NCBI GenBank assembly: GCA_903929065.1
Contig: CAIYTJ010000217.1
Location: 1 to 6,206 of the forward strand
Source of the DNA: an uncultured Bacteroidales bacterium
GTDB lineage: Bacteria > Bacteroidota > Bacteroidia > Bacteroidales > Paludibacteraceae
DNA length: 6,206 nt
Direction of reading: 5' to 3'
Positions 1 to 5,556 of this stretch are shown here, in pieces. The translations under genes and the position numbers were made by a program. Every line of letters begins with the position of its first letter. Positions within the stretch are counted from its first letter, which is position 1. Under the pieces are notes generated by a model that was not told the origin of the DNA, did not search any database, and saw only the letters and a list, made by a program, of their open reading frames with translations.

Positions 1-47
1 GTAAAGAAATAGATTTTGGCTGCTAGAAAAATAGTTTTATTAGCAAC

Positions 48-80
48 AACGCCATCCTTTTACAGGGTGGCGTTTTTTTT
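48..80 (+). terminator. Rho-independent terminator of an upstream gene outside the window
   Basis: Arms 48-57 (AACGCCATCC) and 65-74 (GGGTGGCGTT) form a 10-bp stem with one G-T wobble and a 7-nt loop. A run of eight T (73-80) follows on the plus strand. It would end a plus-strand transcript entering from the left. That gene's coding end cannot be assigned, because all three plus frames have stops within the first 26 bases. The hairpin also separates that transcript from ridA. Confidence 0.85.
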
Positions 81-120
81 ATGCCTATGTTTGACCAACG
101 ATAAAAATGTAATTATTAGT

Positions 121-128
121 TATCTTTG
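121..128 (+). promoter_or_regulatory. Bacteroidota-type -7 box of ridA
   Basis: TATCTTTG is an exact match to the Bacteroidota -7 consensus TAnnTTTG. It ends 20 nt before the ridA ATG, so the 5' leader would be only about a dozen bases. No TTG is found at the expected 19-21 bp upstream; the nearest one (91-93) is 27 bp away. The box is clear, the -33 element is not. Confidence 0.6.
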
Positions 129-148
129 CATTCACATAATAAATTAAT

Positions 149-526
149 ATGAAAAGAATAATCAATACTAAAAACGCACCGGCTGCCATCGGTCCGTACA
201 GTCAGGCGATTGAAGCTAACGGAACATTATATATTTCCGGGCAGATTCCAATAAATCCATCTGTTGGAAAAATTGAAGCTGAGGACATAAATGGTCAAAC
301 AGAACAGGTTTTTGCTAATATCAATGCAATTTTAGAAGAGGCAGGCTATACATTTGCCGATGTAGTAAAATCAACTGTTTTCCTTTCGGATATTTCAGAT
401 TTCGCGGCAATGAATGAAGTCTATAAAAAATATTATCAGACTGAATGTCCGGCACGTTCGGCTTTTGCGGTTAAAGCCTTGCCATTGGGTGCTTTGGTAG
501 AAATTGAAACAATTGCAGCTAAATAA
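149..526 (+). CDS. ridA: RidA family 2-iminobutanoate/2-iminopropanoate deaminase
   Basis: RidA (YjgF/YER057c/UK114 family) is a small cytosolic trimer that hydrolyses the reactive enamine/imine intermediates released by PLP-dependent dehydratases, so protecting PLP enzymes from 2-aminoacrylate. The 125-aa product has the full family length. Visible signatures are the N-terminal AIGPYSQA (residues 13-20, with Tyr17), LYISGQIP (27-34), the substrate carboxylate-binding arginine in PARSAF (Arg103), and the C-terminal VEIETIA with Glu120. The family's usual VGASLPKGALVEIE-type ending is present as KALPLGALVEIE. The ATG at 149 starts directly on the conserved N-terminal strand and follows a good -7 box. 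It appears monocistronic: a terminator lies upstream, and downstream is a stem-loop and the convergent fmt gene. Exact substrate preference within the family cannot be read from sequence. Confidence 0.95.
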   Translation: MKRIINTKNAPAAIGPYSQAIEANGTLYISGQIPINPSVGKIEAEDINGQTEQVFANINAILEEAGYTFADVVKSTVFLSDISDFAAMNEVYKKYYQTECPARSAFAVKALPLGALVEIETIAAK

Positions 527-528
527 AG

Positions 529-599
529 ATGTGCTAATTTGAAAAAATGCCAAAGTGACAATAAAGAGAATTAGTCTTTAAATTGGCAAATTAGCACAT
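529..599. repeat. Long palindromic stem-loop (REP-like) between convergent ridA and fmt
   Basis: Arms 529-541 (ATGTGCTAATTTG) and 587-599 (CAAATTAGCACAT) are a perfect 13-bp inverted repeat enclosing 45 nt. Inside, CCAA (550-553) pairs with TTGG (583-586) after an asymmetric bulge, and TAAAG (562-566) can pair with CTTTA (576-580), so the element folds as a long nested hairpin. It begins 3 nt after the ridA stop and ends 15 nt before the fmt stop. Neither side has a good T tract, so it is not a classic intrinsic terminator, though it may protect or end both convergent messages. The GTGCTAATTTG/CAAATTAGCAC wording resembles palindromic intergenic repeats I recall from other Bacteroidota genomes. 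Confidence 0.65.
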
Positions 600-614
600 T
601 AAATTATTGGAATA

Positions 615-1553
615 TTAAAACCGCATTCCGCGCAGCAATTCTCCGATTTCCATGCGTTTTTTACCGGGTGCCTGAACCGATTTAAACGATATAAAGCCGT
701 TTTTCAGTGCTATTTTGGCAAATTTCTTTCCATCGGTGACTAAAGTTCCGATTGGCAAATTGTGATTTTCGTATTCCTTTTCAGTTTCAAAAACATTTAA
801 AACATTTTTATCTGATTGATTTGGAAATTGAATTTCTAACCATGCAGTCGGATATGGTGACATTCCCCGGACAAAATTATAAACAGCTTCAACGTCCTGA
901 TTCAGATTAATTTCGCAGGTTTCTTTGAAGATTTTGGGTGCCGATTTTAATTGTAGATCAGATGGAATAAATTGTGATTGATCTATGGCTTCTATTTCGC
1001 CGGCAATCAATAAATCAACTGTTTTCTTTACCAACTCAGCACCCATTGCCATTAGTTTATCATGCACAATACCGGCATCGTCAGTTTCAGTAATCGAAAT
1101 TTTTTCCTGCAAAATAATTTTTCCCGTATCAATTTCGTGTGTAAGGAAAAAAGTAGTTGCACCAGTTTCTTTTTCACCATTAATTATTGCCCAATTAATG
1201 GGTGCAGCACCACGGTATTGTGGCAATAATGACGCGTGTAAATTAAATGTGCCGTATTTTGGCATATTCCAAACCACTTCCGGCAACATTCTGAACGCCA
1301 CCACAATTTGCAAATCAGCCTTCAAACTTTTCAATTCTTCCAGAAAAGTCTCATCCTTCAGTTTCTCCGGTTGCAAAAGAGGCAAATTTTGATCTAAAGC
1401 ATATTGTTTTACCGGCGAATATTGTATTTTATGTCCACGCCCAGCCGGTTTGTCAGGCATTGTGATAACACCGACAACATTATAATCATTTTCAACTAAA
1501 ACTTTAAGACTTTCCACCGCAAAATCCGGTGTGCCCATAAAAACTATTCTCAT
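615..1553 (-). CDS. fmt: Methionyl-tRNA formyltransferase
   Basis: Fmt transfers a formyl group from 10-formyltetrahydrofolate to the amino group of Met-tRNA(fMet), allowing initiation by IF2 in the cytosol. The 312-aa product matches the usual length of about 310-315. The N-terminal Rossmann-type domain begins MRIVFMGTPDFAV and carries PDKPAGRG (33-40). The catalytic region has Asn104 and His106 in NLHASLLPQYRGAAP, containing the SLLP formyl-THF fingerprint (108-111), and Asp142 in HEIDTGKI; these match E. coli Asn106, His108 and Asp144. The C-terminal tRNA-binding domain (from about residue 206) contains the conserved GMSPYPTAW. The gene lies 15 nt downstream of nadK on the same strand, so the two are probably co-transcribed from the nadK promoter. 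No separate promoter fits in that gap. The start is fixed by the conserved MRIVFMGTP beginning. Confidence 0.97.
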   Translation of the reverse strand: MRIVFMGTPDFAVESLKVLVENDYNVVGVITMPDKPAGRGHKIQYSPVKQYALDQNLPLLQPEKLKDETFLEELKSLKADLQIVVAFRMLPEVVWNMPKYGTFNLHASLLPQYRGAAPINWAIINGEKETGATTFFLTHEIDTGKIILQEKISITETDDAGIVHDKLMAMGAELVKKTVDLLIAGEIEAIDQSQFIPSDLQLKSAPKIFKETCEINLNQDVEAVYNFVRGMSPYPTAWLEIQFPNQSDKNVLNVFETEKEYENHNLPIGTLVTDGKKFAKIALKNGFISFKSVQAPGKKRMEIGELLRGMRF

Positions 1554-1568
1554 TCTAAAATTTTCAAA

Positions 1569-2441
1569 TTAATTCCTCTTGTCAACACCCCACATTAACT
1601 TATTCTTCAGCGTGTCAAAAAACGTGTGATTCAATTGTTTAATTGTTTTTATTGTATAGTCGGCTTTTACAATCCTTAATTTAACATTATTATCCAATAC
1701 TTTCGAACGGCCATCTACTGCGAGCAAATAACATGAACTCCGGCTATGAACTTCAAGTTCAATGGTCCAGGAATCCGGAATTATCAGCGGTCGAACATTT
1801 AAACTGTGTGAAGCAATGGGTGTTAAAATAAAATTCTGAGTCTGTGGAATAACAATCGGTCCGCCCACACTCATCGAATAAGCTGTTGAACCTGTTGGTG
1901 TTGACAATATTAATCCGTCGGCCTGGTATGTATGAACCATTTGTCCATTTACACTGGCAGTAATGCTCATCATCGACGAACTATCCTGTTTCAGAATAGA
2001 AACTTCATTCAAAGCAAACGGATATTGAAAATCAGTACCGTCCGACGCTTCTACAAAAAGCAAAGACCGTTCCTCGATTATAAATCGTGATGCCATAATT
2101 GCATTTAGTGCCGGAAGAATCTCGTCGTTCGCCACATCGGCCAAAAATCCGAGACGACCGGTATTAATTCCTAAAACCGGTATACCTTTACGGCCGATTC
2201 GGGCAGCAGTATTTAAAAAAGTACCGTCGCCGCCAATACTTAATGCCAAATCAGCCTGAAAATCGTCATTCTGAATAATTTCAGTACTTTCCATATTGCA
2301 GTTTGAATGCTCGCGAACAAATTCATATAATTCATTATCAAGCAATAAAGTCACATCTTTATCGTTGAAATAGTCGAACAAGAGTTCGATATGCGACTGT
2401 AAAACACTGCGATAAATATTTCCAAAAACGGCTACTTTCAT
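1569..2441 (-). CDS. nadK: NAD kinase (ATP-NAD kinase)
   Basis: NadK phosphorylates NAD+ at the 2' position of the adenosine ribose to make NADP+, the only route to NADP in most bacteria. The 290-aa protein shows every family hallmark: GGDGT at 70-74 with catalytic Asp72, NTGRLGFL at 93-100, the NE pair (145-146) that contacts NAD, and the glycine-rich TPTGSTAYSMSVGGP at 181-195. A C-terminal beta domain includes RPLIIPDSW. The tail KLMWGVDKRN is typical of Bacteroidota NadK from recall. The ATG at 2441 opens on MKVAVFGN, the expected first strand. It is the first gene of a minus-strand pair with fmt and is divergent from pdxJ across 226 bp. No residue needed for activity appears to be missing. 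Confidence 0.97.
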   Translation of the reverse strand: MKVAVFGNIYRSVLQSHIELLFDYFNDKDVTLLLDNELYEFVREHSNCNMESTEIIQNDDFQADLALSIGGDGTFLNTAARIGRKGIPVLGINTGRLGFLADVANDEILPALNAIMASRFIIEERSLLFVEASDGTDFQYPFALNEVSILKQDSSSMMSITASVNGQMVHTYQADGLILSTPTGSTAYSMSVGGPIVIPQTQNFILTPIASHSLNVRPLIIPDSWTIELEVHSRSSCYLLAVDGRSKVLDNNVKLRIVKADYTIKTIKQLNHTFFDTLKNKLMWGVDKRN

Positions 2442-2501
2442 TAATTATCAATTTTAGGATATTCAGAAAAATTACTTTAAAACATTAGCTCAAATCGTGT
2501 T

Positions 2502-2532
2502 CAAAGTTTAAAAATAATTGAAAGTTAAACAA
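2502..2532 (-). promoter_or_regulatory. Candidate nadK-fmt promoter with small dyad
   Basis: Read on the minus strand, TTG (2532-2530) is followed after 19 bp by TAAACTTTG (2510-2502). This resembles TTG-N19-TAnnTTTG but has one extra base in the -7 box. Transcription would start near 2495, leaving a leader of about 50 nt before nadK. A 6-bp inverted repeat, GTTTAA (2506-2511) and TTAAAC (2525-2530), sits within the same interval and could be chance in such AT-rich DNA. Confidence 0.35.
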
Positions 2533-2560
2533 CTAAGTACCTGCTTACGTTTTTTTTAGT

Positions 2561-2568
2561 TATTTTTG
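2561..2568 (+). promoter_or_regulatory. Candidate -7 box of pdxJ
   Basis: TATTTTTG matches TAnnTTTG exactly and follows an 8-T run (2550-2557). The best -33 candidate is CTG at 2541-2543, 17 bp upstream, which is both off consensus and short-spaced. If used, the pdxJ leader would be about 90 nt. That leader contains a start-stop ATGTAA (2600-2605) and an 11-codon ORF (2606-2641, MKPANVLTNKL). Confidence 0.45.
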
Positions 2569-2667
2569 TCACTATATTATTGAATTGCAAAGGAACTAAA
2601 TGTAAATGAAACCTGCAAATGTTCTTACTAACAAGTTATAGGTTTTCAAGTTACAAAAATCAGAGAT

Positions 2668-3381
2668 ATGACAAAATTAAGCGTTAATATAAATAAGATA
2701 GCCACATTGCGAAATGCACGGGGCGGAAATGTTCCAAATGTTTGTCAAGTGGCACTTGACTGCGAAAAATTTGGTGCACATGGAATTACCGTTCATCCAC
2801 GTCCAGACGAACGTCATATCCGTTATCAGGATGTGCTGGATTTAAAACCAATTCTGAAAACAGAATTTAATATTGAAGGCTATCCATCTGCCGGTTTTAT
2901 TGAATTGGTCAAATCAGTAAAACCGCATCAGGTGACTTTGGTTCCTGATCCACCTGAAGCAATAACCTCAAATTCGGGCTGGGATACTGTAAAAAATTTA
3001 GATTTTCTGAAAGCTATAGTTGCTGATTTTCAAAATGTTGGAATACGGGTTTCGATTTTTGTCGATACAAATTTAAAGAATATTGAATTTGCCGCAAAAA
3101 CCGGAACTGATCGGATAGAACTTTATACAGAACCTTATGCCACCAATTATCCGATTGATAAAGAAAAAGCTGTTGCGCCATTTGTTGAAGCTGCCAAACT
3201 GGCAAAGGAACTTGGTCTGGGCATAAATGCCGGTCACGATCTTAGTCTCGAGAATTTAGCTTACTTACATGCGTTAATTCCATGGCTCGATGAAGTATCA
3301 ATTGGTCATGCACTTATTGCCGATGCATTATATTTAGGACTCGAAGACACAATAAATCGCTATAAAAAACAGTTAGAATAG
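2668..3381 (+). CDS. pdxJ: Pyridoxine 5'-phosphate synthase
   Basis: PdxJ condenses 1-deoxy-D-xylulose 5-phosphate with 3-amino-2-oxopropyl phosphate to form pyridoxine 5'-phosphate, the last ring-closing step of the DXP-dependent vitamin B6 pathway. The 237-aa TIM-barrel protein has the expected length (E. coli 243). Signatures are VNINKIATLRNARGG (6-20), HPRPDERHI (43-51) with His43 and Arg45, IEGYPS (69-74) with Glu70, IELYTEPYA (150-158), INAGHDLSLENL (186-197) with His190, and EVSIGHALIADALYLGL (209-225). His43, Glu70 and His190 correspond to the catalytic residues in E. coli PdxJ. The loop VPDPPEAITSNSGWD (92-106) differs from the E. coli VPEKR-type loop and is, from recall, the Bacteroidota form. 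The gene may head a transcript continuing 91 bp later into the tonB-like gene; no terminator is visible between them. Confidence 0.97.
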   Translation: MTKLSVNINKIATLRNARGGNVPNVCQVALDCEKFGAHGITVHPRPDERHIRYQDVLDLKPILKTEFNIEGYPSAGFIELVKSVKPHQVTLVPDPPEAITSNSGWDTVKNLDFLKAIVADFQNVGIRVSIFVDTNLKNIEFAAKTGTDRIELYTEPYATNYPIDKEKAVAPFVEAAKLAKELGLGINAGHDLSLENLAYLHALIPWLDEVSIGHALIADALYLGLEDTINRYKKQLE

Positions 3382-3472
3382 ATGTAAATCTAAAAAACGG
3401 TATGAATTTTGATAATTTGAAGAACTAAATTAAGAATTCATTAAAAATAATCTATTCAGCAAGCAAATAAGC

Positions 3473-4333
3473 GTGAAAAAATCAAAACTATACGGTCTAA
3501 TCGGCTCAACATTATCAAGCACTATTTTATTGCTTGTTTTATGGTTCGTTGTATTAGCCGTTCCAAGTTCAAACGAAAATGAAGGTTTTCTGGTAAGTTT
3601 TGGCGATAGTTTTGATGCCGGAGGTGGTGGCGATAATGCTGCTTCTGTTTCTAAACCGGTAAATTCGGAAGAAAAAGTTTCAAAAGGAAAGGAAACTGTG
3701 ACTGAATCAAAATCCGTAAATTCAACAGTAAAAGAAGTTGTTGCTGATAAAAATCCGACCAATCAAAAAGTTTTTACACAAACTGAAAATTCTGTTTCGA
3801 TTGCCGAACAAAAAGAGAAAGAACGTGTTAGAAAGGAGCAGGATGCAATTCGAACTCAACAAATTGAAACAAATAAAAGAATTGCCGAACAAAAACGGAA
3901 AGAACAAGAAGCAATTGCCAAGGCAAATCAGGTAAACGGATTGTTTGGAAACAGCGGCTCTGGTGGTGGCACAGGTGGTGGAAATGGATTGGGAAAGGGC
4001 AAAGGAAATGGAGATGGAAATGGAGATGGAACTTTAGGAAATCCGGTGGGTAATGGAACAAAGGGAGTTGGCTTTGCATTTAATGTTGGAAATCGGAATT
4101 ATGTGGGAAAGCAGGAAAAACCTAATTATCCAGATGATGTAGAAGGTAAAATTACCGTAAATATAACTGTTGATAAAACTGGAAAAGTAACTAGCTGTTA
4201 CATAGGTACTCCAACAAACATTTCTAACGTCAAAATGCGTGAAGAAGCTAAATCAGCTGCTTTAAGACAACATTTTACAGCCGGAAAAAATATTGAAACA
4301 GGCTCAATTACATACAATTACAGATTAGAATAA
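3473..4333 (+). CDS. TonB/TolA-like energy-transducer protein
   Basis: Predicted inner-membrane protein that spans the periplasm to couple proton-motive force to the outer membrane. A short basic N-terminus (MKKSKLYGLIG) leads into one membrane segment (about 10-30). Then come an acidic/small-residue stretch with LVSFGD (40-45), a glycine patch (50-53), a charged, probably helical linker rich in Lys, Glu and Gln (110-152), a Gly/Asn-rich flexible segment (159-200), and a C-terminal TonB-like domain (about 214-286) with KPNYPDDVEGKITVNITVD and TGKVTSC, then AALRQHFTAG. There are few prolines, unlike classical TonB; the linker is closer to TolA, so the TonB versus TolA label is uncertain. The start is GTG at 3473: the frame closes at TAA 3431-3433 with no ATG between, and MKKSKLYG fits the family's opening. 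No exbB or exbD lies alongside. The next gene begins 1 nt after its stop. Confidence 0.82.
   Translation: MKKSKLYGLIGSTLSSTILLLVLWFVVLAVPSSNENEGFLVSFGDSFDAGGGGDNAASVSKPVNSEEKVSKGKETVTESKSVNSTVKEVVADKNPTNQKVFTQTENSVSIAEQKEKERVRKEQDAIRTQQIETNKRIAEQKRKEQEAIAKANQVNGLFGNSGSGGGTGGGNGLGKGKGNGDGNGDGTLGNPVGNGTKGVGFAFNVGNRNYVGKQEKPNYPDDVEGKITVNITVDKTGKVTSCYIGTPTNISNVKMREEAKSAALRQHFTAGKNIETGSITYNYRLE
3800..3895 (+). repeat. Duplicated 15-bp segment in the charged linker of the TonB-like gene
   Basis: ATTGCCGAACAAAAA occurs at 3800-3814 and again at 3881-3895, exactly 81 nt (27 codons) apart and in the same reading frame. The proteins read IAEQKEKE (residues 110-117) and IAEQKRKE (137-144). This suggests the coiled, charged linker grew by internal duplication. 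Confidence 0.7.
4004..4027 (+). repeat. 12-bp tandem duplication in the Gly/Asn-rich segment
   Basis: GGAAATGGAGAT is present twice back to back (4004-4015 and 4016-4027), encoding GNGD-GNGD at residues 178-185 of the TonB-like protein. It is in frame, so a gain or loss of one unit would change linker length without breaking the gene. Confidence 0.8.
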
Positions 4334-4334
4334 A

Positions 4335-4877
4335 ATGAAAGTTTTTCTTTTTTTGGCTGATGGTTTTGAAGAAATTGAAGCAATAGCTCCGGTTGATATT
4401 TTCAGGCGTGCTGGAATTAAAGTTGTAACAGTTTCTGTTTCAGATGAAAAATTGGTTCGTGGAGCACATAATATTTCGATTATGGCAGATTGTTTATTTT
4501 CTGAAACTGATTTTTCAGAAAACGATTTGCTTTATTTGCCGGGCGGAATGCCTGGAACAAAGAATCTGGATGCTCATGATGGATTAAAAAATCTATTATT
4601 GAAACATGCCAATGAAAATAAAAAAATTGCTGCCATATGCGCTGCCCCATCAATTCTCGGAAAATTGGGTTTGCTGAATGGAAAAGAAGCCATTTGTTAT
4701 CCCGGTTTTGAGGATCAATTGGTCGGTGCCATTTTATCGAAAGAAAAAATCGTGAAATCTGGTTATATTACAACAGCTAAAGGTGCCGGAGTGGCTATAC
4801 AGTTTGCATTAAAACTGGTGGCAGATTTAGTCGGAAAACAAACGGCTGACAAAATTGCAGAATCAATACAGTCGTAG
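4335..4877 (+). CDS. DJ-1/PfpI family protein (DJ-1/YajL-type)
   Basis: Cytosolic flavodoxin-like fold of the DJ-1/ThiJ/PfpI superfamily. The 180-aa protein aligns end to end with the DJ-1/YajL branch. The opening LADGFEEIEAIAPVDIFRRAGI (residues 7-28) has Glu15 matching human DJ-1 Glu18. The nucleophile elbow AAICAAPSILG (99-109) has Cys102 matching Cys106. YLPGGMPG (67-74) and CYPGFEDQL (121-129) follow; the position of human His126 is Tyr122 here. TTAKGAGVAIQFAL (146-159) closes the core. Proposed roles in the family are glyoxalase III, protein deglycase and oxidative-stress chaperone; these are disputed and sequence cannot choose among them. Its ATG lies 1 nt after the TonB-like stop, so co-transcription and probably translational coupling are expected. 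A strong bidirectional terminator begins 26 nt downstream. Confidence 0.92.
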   Translation: MKVFLFLADGFEEIEAIAPVDIFRRAGIKVVTVSVSDEKLVRGAHNISIMADCLFSETDFSENDLLYLPGGMPGTKNLDAHDGLKNLLLKHANENKKIAAICAAPSILGKLGLLNGKEAICYPGFEDQLVGAILSKEKIVKSGYITTAKGAGVAIQFALKLVADLVGKQTADKIAESIQS

Positions 4878-4903
4878 TTAATTAAACAGAAAGTTCAGAC
4901 ATG

Positions 4904-4937
4904 AAAAAAGGAATATGAAGTGTCATATTCCTTTTTT
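4904..4937. terminator. Bidirectional intrinsic terminator between the DJ-1 gene and HU
   Basis: Arms 4904-4918 (AAAAAAGGAATATGA) and 4923-4937 (TCATATTCCTTTTTT) form a perfect 15-bp stem with a 4-nt loop AGTG. The stem's own A and T runs supply a U tract in either direction. It would end both the plus-strand transcript running through the DJ-1 gene and the convergent HU transcript, whose stop codon is 22 bp away. Confidence 0.92.
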
Positions 4938-4958
4938 ATAATTTCAATGCCTTAAATC

Positions 4959-5231
4959 TTAATTTACAGCGGCTGTCAATTCAGCTCCGGCTTTAAATTT
5001 AGCAACTTTTTTAGCTGCAATTTTAATTGGTTGTTTGGTAGCTGGGTTAATACCCGGACGAGCTGCACGAGCTACAACTGAGAAAGTTCCGAAACCAACT
5101 AAACTTACTTTGTCGCCTGCAACAAGGGCATCAGACACACTTTTAACTACTGCATCAAGAGCTTTTTTTGCATCAACTTTGCTAAGGCCTGATTCAGCTA
5201 CGATAGAGCTGATTAATTCTGCTTTGTTCAT
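4959..5231 (-). CDS. hup: HU family DNA-binding protein
   Basis: HU is a small, abundant nucleoid protein that dimerises and bends DNA without strong sequence preference. The 90-aa product has the canonical length. The helical N-terminal half (MNKAELISSIVAESGLSK onward, 1-40) forms the dimer core. GFGTFSVVARAARPG (46-60) is the family's signature strand, and the beta arm around INPATKQPIK (61-70) has Pro63 at the DNA-intercalating position. KKVAKFKAGAEL (74-85) closes the body. The E. coli-type RNP is INP here, common in Bacteroidota HU from recall. It stands alone on the minus strand with a full-consensus promoter and a strong terminator, consistent with high constitutive expression. IHF is less likely because no IHF-specific arm features are seen. 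Confidence 0.96.
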   Translation of the reverse strand: MNKAELISSIVAESGLSKVDAKKALDAVVKSVSDALVAGDKVSLVGFGTFSVVARAARPGINPATKQPIKIAAKKVAKFKAGAELTAAVN

Positions 5232-5282
5232 AAGATTTTGATTTTTTTATTAGAAACTATAAAAACTTAGATTTTGATTTTG

Positions 5283-5312
5283 CAAATGTAGCAGATTGTA
5301 ATTAATATACAA
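5283..5312 (-). promoter_or_regulatory. Full-consensus Bacteroidota promoter of HU
   Basis: On the minus strand TTG (5312-5310) is followed by exactly 19 bp and then TACATTTG (5290-5283), a complete match to TTG-N19-TAnnTTTG. Transcription should begin about 7 nt after the box (near 5276), giving a leader of about 45 nt. Just upstream of the -33 element, 5314-5335 is almost all A/T with an 8-A run (5324-5331), which could act as an UP-like element. Confidence 0.88.
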
Positions 5313-5343
5313 GCGTTTAAATTAAAAAAAATCAGTTTATTTT

Positions 5344-5376
5344 ACATGTTTTCGAAAAATATGTTAGAAAACATGT
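5344..5376. promoter_or_regulatory. 10+10 bp dyad, candidate operator of the rhomboid gene
   Basis: ACATGTTTTC (5344-5353) and GAAAACATGT (5367-5376) are a perfect inverted repeat separated by 13 nt, with a centre-to-centre distance of 23 bp, about two helical turns. Each arm ends in the self-palindrome ACATGT. The right arm covers the -33 position of the putative rhomboid promoter, and the left arm lies about 30 bp upstream of the HU -33 element. It could be a dimer-binding operator or an RNA hairpin; no plus-strand gene ends nearby, so a terminator role is unlikely. Confidence 0.5.
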
Positions 5377-5402
5377 TTTTGATGTCATTTTCATTACTTT
5401 TG
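5373..5402 (+). promoter_or_regulatory. Candidate rhomboid promoter
   Basis: TACTTTTG (5395-5402) matches TAnnTTTG exactly. Exactly 19 bp upstream is ATG (5373-5375), one mismatch from TTG. A start near 5409 would leave a leader of nearly 150 nt. A 10-bp palindrome ATAAGCTTAT (5412-5421) lies at the beginning of that leader. Nothing recognisable is seen between 5422 and 5488. Confidence 0.5.
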
Positions 5403-5488
5403 CAAGCCATAATAAGCTTATATCAGCATTTTACGAAATTTATCGTCGCCAAATTTTAATCAGGGAATTGAATCTCTTTCAGATTTTA

Positions 5489-5554
5489 ATGAAAAGTCAG
5501 ATTGAAAGTCACTAAAAAATGTTATTTATTCAACTAATTTTTGTCAAATTTTAA
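5489..5554 (+). other. Two short ORFs in the rhomboid leader
   Basis: ATG at 5489 opens an 8-residue ORF (MKSQIESH, ending 5515). ATG at 5519 opens an 11-residue hydrophobic ORF (MLFIQLIFVKF) whose TAA ends at 5554, 2 nt before the rhomboid ATG. The second could be a translationally coupled leader peptide. ORFs this short arise easily by chance in AT-rich DNA, and no clear ribosome binding site precedes either. Confidence 0.2.
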
Positions 5555-5556
5555 AT

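Noticed and set aside
91..96. TTGACC as a -35/-33 element for ridA
   Set aside because: It is 27 bp from the TATCTTTG box, too far for the usual 19-21 bp spacing, and no -10 TATAAT stands 17 bp away.
985..1392. Open plus-strand frame of 135 codons inside fmt
   Set aside because: It lies wholly antisense to a clearly conserved fmt, has no recognisable domain and no promoter or start context of its own.
149..3381. RidA and PdxJ in one window as a PLP-centred gene cluster
   Set aside because: They are separated by the oppositely oriented nadK-fmt pair and have separate promoters, so proximity alone does not support a functional unit.
3413..3419. TAATTTG as a separate promoter for the tonB-like gene
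   Set aside because: It is one base short of TAnnTTTG and has no TTG at a suitable upstream distance, so read-through from pdxJ is simpler.
3402..3428. Short ORF MNFDNLKN between pdxJ and the tonB-like gene, considered as an exbD remnant
   Set aside because: Eight codons with no similarity I can recognise to ExbD; chance is sufficient in AT-rich DNA.
3430..3762. Open minus-strand frame of 110 codons opposite the TonB-like gene
   Set aside because: It is antisense to the membrane anchor and linker of the TonB-like gene, and its Pro/Ser/Phe-rich composition is what the complement of Gly/Lys/Glu-rich codons produces.
3722..4079. Several overlapping small frames (plus 3738-3935; minus 3722-3907 and 3828-4079)
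   Set aside because: All sit in the low-complexity linker region of the TonB-like gene and show biased composition (Phe/Leu or His-rich), with no independent signals.
5035..5241. Plus-strand frame opposite HU
   Set aside because: It is fully antisense to a textbook HU gene that has a consensus promoter on the opposite strand.
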